Positions 9,136-17,374 of a stretch of 64,000 nucleotides of DNA are shown piece by piece. The first letter of the stretch is position 1; each line of letters begins with the position of its first letter. The position numbers and the translations under genes are program-made. The notes beneath the pieces are model-generated. The model had not been told where the DNA came from. It saw only the letters and a program-made list of their open reading frames with translations, and made no database searches. Origin of the DNA: Holophagaceae bacterium (GTDB taxonomy: Bacteria; Acidobacteriota; Holophagae; Holophagales; Holophagaceae); assembly GCA_016720465.1 (NCBI GenBank), contig JADKKO010000004.1, forward strand, positions 1,736,001-1,800,000, given 5' to 3'.

Positions 9136-9906
9136 TCACAGTTTTCTTATGATGCGCTCGATGGAAATGGCCTTTTTCCCTTTCGTTTCGATGAGCACCG
9201 CGTGGAGCTGCAGATCGCCTTCAGCCACCTCGAAGCGGGGCCGCAGGGGCGTGAGGAAGCGGGCCAGGCTGGTTTCCTTCTTCATGCCGATGACGCTGTC
9301 GTAGGGGCCGGTCATGCCGATGTCCGTCACGTAGGCGGTGCCGCCGGGCAGCACTTTGGCATCGAGCGTGGGCACATGGGTATGGCTGCCCGCCACGGCG
9401 CTGACGCGGCCTTCCAGGTACCAGCCCATGGCCTGGGCCTCGCTGGTGGCCTCGGCGTGCATGTCCACCAGCACCACGTCCGCCCTTTCCTTCATGAGGA
9501 TGGAATCCGCCGCTCGGAAGGGATCGTCGCAAGTGGGCATGTGGATGCGGCCCATGAGGCACATCACCAGCACTTCCTCGCCGCTCTTGGTGTGCAATTT
9601 CACGTGGCCCAGGCCCGGTGTGCCCGGCGGGTAGTTGACGGGCCGCAACAGCCGCGGTTCCTTCGCGAAATAGGGGCCGATGTCCTTCACATCGAAAGCG
9701 TGGTTGCCCGTGCTGATGACATCCACGCCCAGATTCTCGAACCAGTCCTTGGCGATGCGCTCGGTGATGCCGTTGCCGTGGGCGGCGTTCTCGCCGTTCA
9801 CCACCACGAAATCCACCGCGCATTCCCGCCGCAGCTCAGGCAGATGCGCCTCCATCAGCCGCCGCCCTGGTTCACCCACCACATCGCCCAGTATGAGAAT
9901 TCGCAT
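9136..9906 (-). CDS. ymdB: YmdB-family metallophosphoesterase
   Basis: A 256-residue protein of the TIGR00282/YmdB family, cytosolic dinuclear-metal phosphodiesterases active on 2',3'-cyclic nucleotides. Metal-binding motifs are all present: LGDVVGEPGRR at the N-terminus, NGENAAHG, STGNHAFD, and late GSHTHVPT. The start at 9906 (MRILILGD) is the conserved family start; the in-frame ATG at 9939 is too early. It lies between a PIN toxin-antitoxin pair and a HEPN/MNT pair, and a decayed copy of its own 5' end lies beyond the latter (10651-10779). Confidence 0.93.
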   Translation of the reverse strand: MRILILGDVVGEPGRRLMEAHLPELRRECAVDFVVVNGENAAHGNGITERIAKDWFENLGVDVISTGNHAFDVKDIGPYFAKEPRLLRPVNYPPGTPGLGHVKLHTKSGEEVLVMCLMGRIHMPTCDDPFRAADSILMKERADVVLVDMHAEATSEAQAMGWYLEGRVSAVAGSHTHVPTLDAKVLPGGTAYVTDIGMTGPYDSVIGMKKETSLARFLTPLRPRFEVAEGDLQLHAVLIETKGKKAISIERIIRKL

Positions 9907-9919
9907 GGTGATACCGCCC

Positions 9920-10309
9920 TCAATCCAATGGGAGGTCAAGAGACATGCGCCCTGCGGACCTGAACCCCTTGATCAGGGCAATGGCTTCCTTCGCCATCTC
10001 CCGATCCGCAGATTCACCAGGATAGCGGACCTCCACGGCATAGGCGCTGAGGATTGCCAAGGCTTCCCTGTGCAGTTCCCAAAGAGGCTCCACGGGTAAC
10101 GCAAGGTCCAGCAAGGTGGGAAGGCTATGGGTTCTTGGTGGCGTTATGCCGGCCTCCATGGGCCGCGCCTTGAGGTATTTCTCCGCGCACTGCTGGGCAT
10201 GGAAGCAGGCAGCATCGTAATTCGGATCACGACGGCTTCTGATCTCGCGAAGGGCGGTCGCGAAGTCCCCCTCGGCCTTGCCCACCCATTCAAGGCTAAG
10301 AGGCTTCAT
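9920..10309 (-). CDS. HEPN-domain protein (toxin of MNT/HEPN module)
   Basis: A 129-residue all-helical HEPN domain. The signature FHAQQCAEKYLKA followed by THSLPTLL matches the PF05168-type HEPN family. The ATG at 10309 (MKPLSLEWVGKAEGDF) is the family-like start and overlaps the 3' end of the nucleotidyltransferase gene by 14 bp. The RX4-6H ribonuclease motif of some HEPN toxins is not obvious, so catalysis is uncertain. The pair would act as a toxin-antitoxin system in which the MNT protein may silence the HEPN protein by nucleotidylation, as known for related pairs. Confidence 0.85.
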   Translation of the reverse strand: MKPLSLEWVGKAEGDFATALREIRSRRDPNYDAACFHAQQCAEKYLKARPMEAGITPPRTHSLPTLLDLALPVEPLWELHREALAILSAYAVEVRYPGESADREMAKEAIALIKGFRSAGRMSLDLPLD

Positions 10310-10610
10310 GCAGAACTTTCCCATTTGCCAGGATGTCCAGGATGAAGGGGTCTCCAAGCTTGACTCTCGCTTCAAGCGCACTCGGATCCCGGACCAGCAG
10401 GTCTACCGAAAAGCTCGGTTTCAACCGGGATACCATTTCGCCAGCCAAACGAGCCGCGCGGCCTGCGTGGGTCATCACGATGAGCAGATCCACATCCGAA
10501 TCCTCCCGCGCCTGGCCCCCCGCATAAGAACCAAAAAGCACGATGCGGTCGGGGTGATAGAGCCTTGCCAATTGATCACAAAAGGATTGGATGGCAGCGG
10601 ATGTAATCAT
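10296..10610 (-). CDS. MNT-type minimal nucleotidyltransferase (antitoxin)
   Basis: A 104-residue minimal nucleotidyltransferase. The hallmark is GSYAGGQAREDSDVDLLIV, i.e. GS followed by the catalytic DxD of the polymerase-beta fold. A third acidic strand is VDLLV near residue 73. It precedes and overlaps the HEPN gene, the classic MNT/HEPN order. A decayed ymdB 5' end begins 41 bp upstream of its start. Confidence 0.9.
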   Translation of the reverse strand: MITSAAIQSFCDQLARLYHPDRIVLFGSYAGGQAREDSDVDLLIVMTHAGRAARLAGEMVSRLKPSFSVDLLVRDPSALEARVKLGDPFILDILANGKVLHEAS

Positions 10611-10650
10611 TGTATTTCCTCCCTTGCATCATGGAATCCCTAGGCGCGAT

Positions 10651-10779
10651 TCACAAGCCTGAGCCCATGACTTGCTCACCGTTCAGCACCACGAAATCCC
10701 GCCGGCGCACAGCCAGGCGCGCCTCCCTCAACCGATACCCGGGCCCGCCCACCACATCGCCTAGGAAAAGAATCCGCAT
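10651..10779 (-). pseudogene. Truncated, diverged copy of the ymdB 5' end
   Basis: On the minus strand an ATG at 10779 opens a 42-codon frame beginning MRILFLGDVVGGPGYRL and continuing to DFVVLNGE before a stop at 10651. This aligns with the start of the intact YmdB (MRILILGDVVGEPGRRL ... DFVVVNGE) with a deletion of a few residues in the middle. The remaining ~210 residues are absent, so it is a relic. It lies on the far side of the HEPN/MNT module from the intact gene. Confidence 0.85.
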
Positions 10780-10803
10780 CCTTCAACCATATCGCATTGG
10801 GGA

Positions 10804-10832
10804 AAAAGAAAGCCCCGCAGTGGCGGGGCCTT
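10804..10832 (-). terminator. Intrinsic terminator of the first TonB receptor gene
   Basis: GCCCCGC (10812-10818) and GCGGGGC (10823-10829) form a 7-bp stem with a 4-nt loop. On the minus strand it is followed by a T-rich run (tttcttttt). It lies 24 bp after the stop of the receptor gene. Confidence 0.85.
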
Positions 10833-10853
10833 CGGGGTCAAGCAGGATGAATT

Positions 10854-13800
10854 CTAGAACCGGGCGCGGACGCCAAGCTGCATTTCTCGGGTGTTGCGGT
10901 CAGGCAGATTGATGAAGCCGAAATCTGTTGTGGGCTGGCGGGTTGTGATGTTGGTTCGCTGATTCGCCCAATTGAACACATTGAACACGTCGATGAAGGT
11001 TTCCACCTGGAACCGCTTGGTGATCTCGAAATTGCGGGTCAGGCGCAAATCCATCTGTTTGACGTGGGGCTGGCGGAATCCATTGCGTTCCGTGCCGGCC
11101 AGGTAATCGTTGAATCCTCCGTCCCCATTGGTGTCGTTATTGTCAACGGAGCTGTAGGTGCTGCCGGAGTTATAGCTGAAGTTCAGGGCGCCTTTGATGC
11201 CCAGGTACACCGGGAAATACCCGGCGAATACAAACCGGAATGGGCGATCATTGTCGCTGCGCGAAATGGTGGCCAACGGATTGGCAGGATTGTTCGTGCT
11301 CGAACTGGCGCCAGCGCTGGCAGTGACACGCTCATTGGAATTGTTGTCCTCGGCCCTGGACCAGGTGACGTTGGTGGTGAACCCCCAACCGCTTTCCGTG
11401 CGCTTGGAGGCGGTCAGGATCAAGGCCCTATAGGTGCCCTCGCCATTGTTGCTGCTCAGGAAGACATCGCCGAAATTCGTGAAATTCAGCAGGTGGCCGC
11501 GGACGACCGCCTTCCCTGGACGGGATGACGACGAATTCGAGAATGAATTGAAGGGGAGAGAGTATCCGTCGTTGTAGAAGGCCCCCGCCGCAACAGGATC
11601 CGTGCCGAGGGGTCCAGTCCGTTGGGCGAGATTGATGTTCACAAAATATTGGAGGTTCTCGAACTTGGCGTAGACGCCTTGAATGCCCACGGTCAGTCCG
11701 TTGTTGTACGAATGGTCCATCCCCAAAGCTGCGCGCTTCGCCACGGTCATCTTATTATCAGGATCCCAGACCTGCCCATTGCGGCTCGCTGACCCAAGGC
11801 CCGCCAGGAGCGAGGGGTTCAAGGCGCTCAACCTGTTGCCCGTCACGCGCTGGGCGTAGGAAAGTTCTCCGGTATTGAATCGAACATTGTTCGCGGAGTT
11901 GTTTCTGTTCGCAATGAAGTAGGTGGAGGTCGTGTTGCCATTGCTGTTCATCGTGTTTGATACGGTCAGGCTCGGGTTCGGGCTGGAGAACAAGCCATAG
12001 CCTCCTCGAAGAAGGGTCTTCCCATTGCCCTTCAGGTCGTAGGTGAACCCGATGCGGGGATCGACGGAGGTGCTGCTGTTGGCCTGGTCCAGGCCGTTGA
12101 ATTGCACATTGGGCCTTGGGTTGTCCGGCTGTCCCTCATGGGTGACCCGGAGGCCCAGGCTCAACATCAGCCGCCGGTCCAGCAGACCCTGGTATTGCGC
12201 CTGCACATAACCAGCCAAGAGCTGGGATTTGTAAGCGATGGATCCCCCGAAATCGCTATAGGCACCGGCATAAGTCAGAGTGTCCCCGATGGCGAGGGAG
12301 TGGCTAGCCCACTTGCTGGCGGTTTGATAGTTCCCGAACTGGAAGGATCCATTCTGGTAGCGGAAGAAGGTGTTCTTGAAATCGAAGAGCTGGAGGTCCA
12401 CACCGCCCTTGACCGTCCAGTCATCCTTGGTCCAGGTAAGGTTGTCGATGAACTGCCAGCTATATTCGTCCAGGCCGTTGGGCAGGAAGTTGTTCTGGCC
12501 AGCATTGAAGCCGCTGTTTATCTGGAACTCGGGTGCGGCCGTGGTGTTCGCAAAGCGGGGACGGCGCTCGATGGCCCGTTGGATGCGGGCTTCGTTGATC
12601 AGGTTGGTTCCGAGAATGCTGTTGAGCTCCAGTACCCAGGAAAGACCGCTGTTCTTTTCCAATCCCTGGCTGGTCTGGCCTGTGCTGGGAGCGAAGGTGC
12701 TGGAGAAAGATGTGGTGCCGTTCTCGGACTTCCAGTCCTGGGCATTCACCCGCAATGAGGCTCGGTGGTTTTCGTTGATGCTCCAATCCAGGCGGCCGAA
12801 ATAGACCGTGTTGTTCTTGTCGTTGGTATAGGGGCGGCCCCCCTCCTGCGCAAGGGTGCGGCCATCATTGCCCATGACGAGATTTCCAAAAGTCGCGATG
12901 AACGGCGTGAAATAGGTGAGGCTGTTGCCGCCGGTGGAACTGATCGCGAAATCAGGCGTGAAGTCCTCCTTGTACCTGAACGTTTCCACACCGACAAAGT
13001 AGAACAGCTTGTCCTTGATGATCGCGCCGCCCACGTTCACATTGAACTGGGACTGGCTGAAGTTCTTGGTCTGGGCCTGTTCGGTATTGGTGGTGCCACG
13101 CGGATCATAGGGAACCGGCCGGATCTTGGCCACCAGGGACTTGGGACGCACCTGGAGGAGCGCCGAACCCCCGAATTCATTGCTGCCGGTCTTGGAGACC
13201 GCGTTGATCACTGCGCCTGCCGCGTTGCCGTACTGAGCATCGAAGGCGTTGGTGATGATCTGCAGTTCCTTGATGGTATCGGCGCCGAAGGCGAAGGGGA
13301 TGCGGGTGGAGCCCCGCTGCTCGCCGAAGAAGTTGGAGTTGTAGCTGGCGCCGTCAATGGTCAGATTGTTCTGGATGCCGCGGGCGCCCTCGACTGAGAC
13401 ACGGTTTTCCGCCGGGTCGTAGGCCGTGCCAGGCGTCAGGTTCACCAGGTTGGTGAAGTCCCGGCCATTCAAAGGAATGCTCTCCACCAGCTTTTCGTCG
13501 ACCGCGGTGTTGGTGCTGACCTGCTGTGTGTCCAGGTTTGCCGAGACCGCGACCACTTCCACGGTGGTGGAGGCTTCGGCGGAATCCATGGTGAAGTTCA
13601 GGGTAGTGGTCTGGCCGAGGCCCACCTGCACCGCGGAATTCTTCAGCGTGCGCATGCCCGGCGCCGTGATGGACAGCTCGTAGACACCCACAGGCATCAG
13701 GCTGAACTGGTAGTTGCCCTGGGCATCCGAGGTGACGGTCCGGCTGAAGCCGGTGCTGGCGCTGCGCAGCACGAGCGCGGCGCTGGCGATGACGCCGCCC

Positions 13801-13910
13801 TTCTTGGCTTTCACCTGGCCGCGCACGGCGCCAGAAGTCTGCTGGGCCGCCAAGGGCGCCGCGATGAGCACGGCGATGAGTCCGGAAATGCGGATGTGCC
13901 TGTAAGTCAT
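10854..13910 (-). CDS. Oar-type TonB-dependent outer membrane receptor (1)
   Basis: A 1018-residue outer-membrane receptor. The order is a signal peptide (GLIAVLIAAPLAAQ), a carboxypeptidase-regulatory-like beta-sandwich (about 25-110), a TonB plug containing ESIPLNGRDFTNL and the VSVEGARGIQNNLTIDGA motif, and a long 22-strand-type barrel ending in the aromatic C-terminal strand (MQLGVRARF). Such proteins are abundant in Acidobacteria; the cargo (oligosaccharide, peptide or other) is unknown. A GGAGGA Shine-Dalgarno precedes the ATG. It lies downstream of a paralogue whose leader is almost identical. Confidence 0.93.
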   Translation of the reverse strand: MTYRHIRISGLIAVLIAAPLAAQQTSGAVRGQVKAKKGGVIASAALVLRSASTGFSRTVTSDAQGNYQFSLMPVGVYELSITAPGMRTLKNSAVQVGLGQTTTLNFTMDSAEASTTVEVVAVSANLDTQQVSTNTAVDEKLVESIPLNGRDFTNLVNLTPGTAYDPAENRVSVEGARGIQNNLTIDGASYNSNFFGEQRGSTRIPFAFGADTIKELQIITNAFDAQYGNAAGAVINAVSKTGSNEFGGSALLQVRPKSLVAKIRPVPYDPRGTTNTEQAQTKNFSQSQFNVNVGGAIIKDKLFYFVGVETFRYKEDFTPDFAISSTGGNSLTYFTPFIATFGNLVMGNDGRTLAQEGGRPYTNDKNNTVYFGRLDWSINENHRASLRVNAQDWKSENGTTSFSSTFAPSTGQTSQGLEKNSGLSWVLELNSILGTNLINEARIQRAIERRPRFANTTAAPEFQINSGFNAGQNNFLPNGLDEYSWQFIDNLTWTKDDWTVKGGVDLQLFDFKNTFFRYQNGSFQFGNYQTASKWASHSLAIGDTLTYAGAYSDFGGSIAYKSQLLAGYVQAQYQGLLDRRLMLSLGLRVTHEGQPDNPRPNVQFNGLDQANSSTSVDPRIGFTYDLKGNGKTLLRGGYGLFSSPNPSLTVSNTMNSNGNTTSTYFIANRNNSANNVRFNTGELSYAQRVTGNRLSALNPSLLAGLGSASRNGQVWDPDNKMTVAKRAALGMDHSYNNGLTVGIQGVYAKFENLQYFVNINLAQRTGPLGTDPVAAGAFYNDGYSLPFNSFSNSSSSRPGKAVVRGHLLNFTNFGDVFLSSNNGEGTYRALILTASKRTESGWGFTTNVTWSRAEDNNSNERVTASAGASSSTNNPANPLATISRSDNDRPFRFVFAGYFPVYLGIKGALNFSYNSGSTYSSVDNNDTNGDGGFNDYLAGTERNGFRQPHVKQMDLRLTRNFEITKRFQVETFIDVFNVFNWANQRTNITTRQPTTDFGFINLPDRNTREMQLGVRARF

Positions 13911-14160
13911 ATGAAGTTCCTCCGAATGGAAAAGATTATAGGAGATTCAGACCGGTCAATCGTAAAGAGTCGGAAACTTTCGCACGGGAGCCCAATTCTT
14001 TTTAATGACGACTACCGGCGACTATGAAAATGAAGCTTTGAAAAATCCCGGATAATAGGTGAAAAAATTCGAGACGCGTCCTGTTGACCCTGGGACAGAA
14101 ACTTCCATCTCCCTCCGCCTGGCCTGAAGAGAATCCAACTTGCTCTGCACTAAATCAGGA

Positions 14161-14182
14161 ACGGGCGGCTTGAGCCGCCCGT
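14161..14182 (-). terminator. Hairpin after the second TonB receptor gene
   Basis: A perfect 9-bp stem (acgggcggc / gccgcccgt) with loop TTGA lies 24 bp past the stop of the minus-strand receptor gene. The T-tract is weak (ttcctgattt), so termination is probable rather than certain. The remaining 250 bp to the next start hold no gene that I can see. Confidence 0.6.
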
Positions 14183-14205
14183 CCAGGTCAAACCATGCGC
14201 ACAAG

Positions 14206-17154
14206 TTAGAAGGCCAGACGAACACCCAATTGAACCTGCCGTGGCGAGGAAATGGCGGTCTTGGTCAAGGTGGTGGTGACCGCTGCGTCCGTTCCCGAGA
14301 GGCTCACGCGGTCAAATCTCGCGGTGTGATTGAAGATGTTGAAAACTTCGCCAGAAACAGTGAATTTCACTTTTCTCGCGAACGTCCAATCCCGGCTGAT
14401 TTTGAGGTCTGCGACTGTTTGCGCGGTTTCACGGAAGGCATTCCGTTCGGTGCCGATCAGACGATCATTGAAGAAGCTGTCGTTATTGCGGTCCCCAAGG
14501 GTGGGATTGTAGGCCCTCGCGCCTAGGTAACGTAGGTTCAATCCGAACTGAATCCCGGTCCAATTTTTTTCCAGATAGCTCAGGTATCCCGTGACGACAT
14601 GGCGCCGGTCATTCACGCTGTAGCCGTAGTCATCATTTAGCCGTTTGAAGTCCTGGATGGCGGAGCTGGAAAAATTCCGTTCATTGGAGTCATTGTCCCG
14701 GTCCATGGCCCATGTGTAGAAAATTTGGGCCTGGAGGGGGCTGTTTTCCTTGTTGTATTTGGCGCTGAAGGTCAGGGCGCTGTATTTGCTTTCGGCATCC
14801 GAGGCATAGACGGCCATCCGGCGGAAATTCGTATTGGGCCGCGTCGAGGGATAGACCAGGCGACCCTGCGCATTCAACGTTGGGGTTCCCAGGTTGATGT
14901 CGTTGTAGCGTTCCAGGTTTTTCGTATGGGCGAGGGCGCCGCTTAGGCCAAAGACCCAGCCGAACGAGAAGGCCCGTTCAACCCCGAGATTCAGGCGATC
15001 GGTTTTCGGATTTTTAAAATCCTGGGCGAAGGTGAAGATATCGGGCTTCGTGCCACCCGCGGTGGGAACACCCGAAAGGATGGCCGGATTCTGGGCGTTG
15101 AACCCGGCACCGAAGAGCACGCCCCCAGCCGCAGCGGCAGCGATGGTGGACGCGCTTTCCGCGCCGTTCCCGCCGATGGCGGTGAGGGTGTACGCTCCGA
15201 TTCGTTTCGTGTTCTGCGTGAAGGCTTGATAGATGAATACCGAGGGCGTCCGGCTGACATAGGAACCAAGGCTGCCGCGCACCACCGTGTTGCCGTTGTC
15301 GCGCGCAGGGGTCCAGGTGAAGCTGAGCCTGGGGGAAATCTGGGAGTCGGTCGGGATTTTCGCGCTGAGCGGAGGAGCGGCGCTGAGCGGGTCGCTGTAG
15401 TCGAGTATGGAGATGTCGGCATGCTCCTGGCGGTCCCATCGCAGCCCTAGACCTACCTTCAAGCTATCGTTGAGGCGCCAATCGGATTGAAGGAAAATCG
15501 CCAGCTCTTTTTCGGTGGTTTGTAGGTCTCCGGCCTGGTATCCGGTAAGGCCATTCAAGCCGAAATTCTGGGTGAAGCTGGACCAGCGGCCGAGGCGGAA
15601 GTTCTCCAAGGCGGTCCGGGCTGGGTTGCCGCCGTTGGCCACAGTGTTGGAGAAGGTGTAGCCGCCCTCGGTGAAGGGTGCGAAGACTTCCGCGATCTTG
15701 GTCCCGTTGTAGTCGATGCCTCCCTTGATCTGCATCGTCGGCGTCACGTAGGTCAAGCTTTCCGAAATCTGGGTCCGGGTGGTTTCGAATTCGCGGGTGA
15801 AGGGATATTTCCCATACGTGCCAACGCTGTTGATCGTCACTTGCGCGGAGGTTGAATTCGGGATCCTAGGCAGCTCTTCCTTGACGAGATTGACGCGGAA
15901 CTCATTCAGCCAATTCCCGCCGATGGTCCAATTCCACTGGCCGACGAGCTGAAGGGTCTTGATATCGTCTGTCGACACGTTGCTGAACGAATTGGTCACT
16001 CCAGCGTTCGTGTTGCCATTGAAGGTGGAGCGATTGATTCGGAATTGGATGCTGTGGTCCGCATTCACGAACCAGTCCAAACGCGCGAAGATCGTCAGTG
16101 AATCGGCCTTCGTCTCGTATTTGCCATCCCGCGCGACCAAGGCGGCATCGTTCGGGTACGTTGTGGGATTGAGGGCGGCGGGATTGTTGAAATCAAAAGA
16201 GGTGTTGTGCCAGAAAAAATCTGCAGGCCGGGATTCCTTCTGGGTATCGAATGCTACGAAGTAGAACAGTTTGTCCTTGATGATAGGGCCGCCCACGGAG
16301 CCGCCATATTGAATGGTCTTGAAGTCGGAAACCTCCTTGCCGGTCTGGTGATCCTTCGCAACGAGGCTTTGGGGGCGATTGTAATAAAAAATGGATCCCG
16401 AGACCGCATTGGTGCCGGATTTCGTGATGGCATTCAGATAACCACCGCCCATGCGGCCGAATTCCGCACTGGCGCCGTCGGTGATGACCTGGAACTCACG
16501 CACTGCTTCGATGGATACCGTGAATGGCGTCTTGCCCTCAGCGCCGCCGTTGGTTCCGCCGAAAAACGCATCATTATAGTCGCCTCCGTCCACATTGATG
16601 GAGGTATTGATGCCACGCTGGCCGCCAATGGCGATGTTTCCCCGTTCGGAGGAAATCGTCACCTGCGGAGACAGGAGGGCGAAGTCCAAGAATCCCCTTC
16701 CCTTCACGGGCAGCGTGTTGAGGGATTCCGGCGTGAAGAGGGTCACAGCAGCCGAGCGATCGGTGTCGACCTGCGTGGCGACAGCCACCACTTCAACGGT
16801 GGTGCTGCTCTCGGGAGCTAGCTTGATGTTCAAGGGTGCGGCATCGCCCAGGTTCAGGTTGACCTTGATGTTCGAGGCGGCATGGAATCCGGCCTTGGTG
16901 ACGCTGACGCTGTAGGGGCCCACAGGCAGGGCGGTGGCCACGTAGCGGCCGGTGGCATCGGTCTGGACTGTGCGCACGAAACCAGTTTCCACGTTTCGGA
17001 TCACCACTGTGGCGCCGGCCAGAGCCTGGTCCGATGCGGATCTGACGGTGCCCGAGAGCTGGGCGGAAACGCCCTGAGCCGCCAAGGGGCTTGCGAGGGG
17101 CGCCGCGATGAGCACGGCGATGAGTCCGGAAATGCGGATGTGCCTGGATGTCAT
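14206..17154 (-). CDS. Oar-type TonB-dependent outer membrane receptor (2)
   Basis: A 982-residue paralogue of the downstream receptor. It has a signal peptide, a regulatory-like domain (SGTVRSASDQALAGATVVI), a plug with LPVKGRGFLDFALLSP and a TonB barrel ending VQLGVRLAF. The first ~21 residues differ from those of the other receptor at one position (MTSRHIRISG versus MTYRHIRISG), while the mature parts are strongly diverged. The upstream leader DNA with GGAGGAACTT is also shared. Extracellular substrate unknown; the two genes are about 295 bp apart with a hairpin between, so they may be separately expressed. Confidence 0.93.
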   Translation of the reverse strand: MTSRHIRISGLIAVLIAAPLASPLAAQGVSAQLSGTVRSASDQALAGATVVIRNVETGFVRTVQTDATGRYVATALPVGPYSVSVTKAGFHAASNIKVNLNLGDAAPLNIKLAPESSTTVEVVAVATQVDTDRSAAVTLFTPESLNTLPVKGRGFLDFALLSPQVTISSERGNIAIGGQRGINTSINVDGGDYNDAFFGGTNGGAEGKTPFTVSIEAVREFQVITDGASAEFGRMGGGYLNAITKSGTNAVSGSIFYYNRPQSLVAKDHQTGKEVSDFKTIQYGGSVGGPIIKDKLFYFVAFDTQKESRPADFFWHNTSFDFNNPAALNPTTYPNDAALVARDGKYETKADSLTIFARLDWFVNADHSIQFRINRSTFNGNTNAGVTNSFSNVSTDDIKTLQLVGQWNWTIGGNWLNEFRVNLVKEELPRIPNSTSAQVTINSVGTYGKYPFTREFETTRTQISESLTYVTPTMQIKGGIDYNGTKIAEVFAPFTEGGYTFSNTVANGGNPARTALENFRLGRWSSFTQNFGLNGLTGYQAGDLQTTEKELAIFLQSDWRLNDSLKVGLGLRWDRQEHADISILDYSDPLSAAPPLSAKIPTDSQISPRLSFTWTPARDNGNTVVRGSLGSYVSRTPSVFIYQAFTQNTKRIGAYTLTAIGGNGAESASTIAAAAAGGVLFGAGFNAQNPAILSGVPTAGGTKPDIFTFAQDFKNPKTDRLNLGVERAFSFGWVFGLSGALAHTKNLERYNDINLGTPTLNAQGRLVYPSTRPNTNFRRMAVYASDAESKYSALTFSAKYNKENSPLQAQIFYTWAMDRDNDSNERNFSSSAIQDFKRLNDDYGYSVNDRRHVVTGYLSYLEKNWTGIQFGLNLRYLGARAYNPTLGDRNNDSFFNDRLIGTERNAFRETAQTVADLKISRDWTFARKVKFTVSGEVFNIFNHTARFDRVSLSGTDAAVTTTLTKTAISSPRQVQLGVRLAF

Positions 17155-17374
17155 ATTAAGTTCCTCCGAAGAGGAAGAGGTTAACGGGGATTCAGTTCAT
17201 CGCAAAGTTAAGAGTCCGTAACAATGGTCACAGGAACTAAAACTCCTTCTCAGCACACCTAAAGCCGAAGCGGGGATTCCATGGCTCCATTGGGGATCCG
17301 CCTCCCTGTCAGGCCCTGCTTGCCCCTGTTATGTTTGCATCTGCGGTTCCGGCCGTTTCATTGGGAAAAACCAC

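Noticed and set aside
14022..14225. Possible 67-residue gene between the two receptor genes
   Set aside because: No Shine-Dalgarno or family features; it runs through the hairpin after the second receptor gene.
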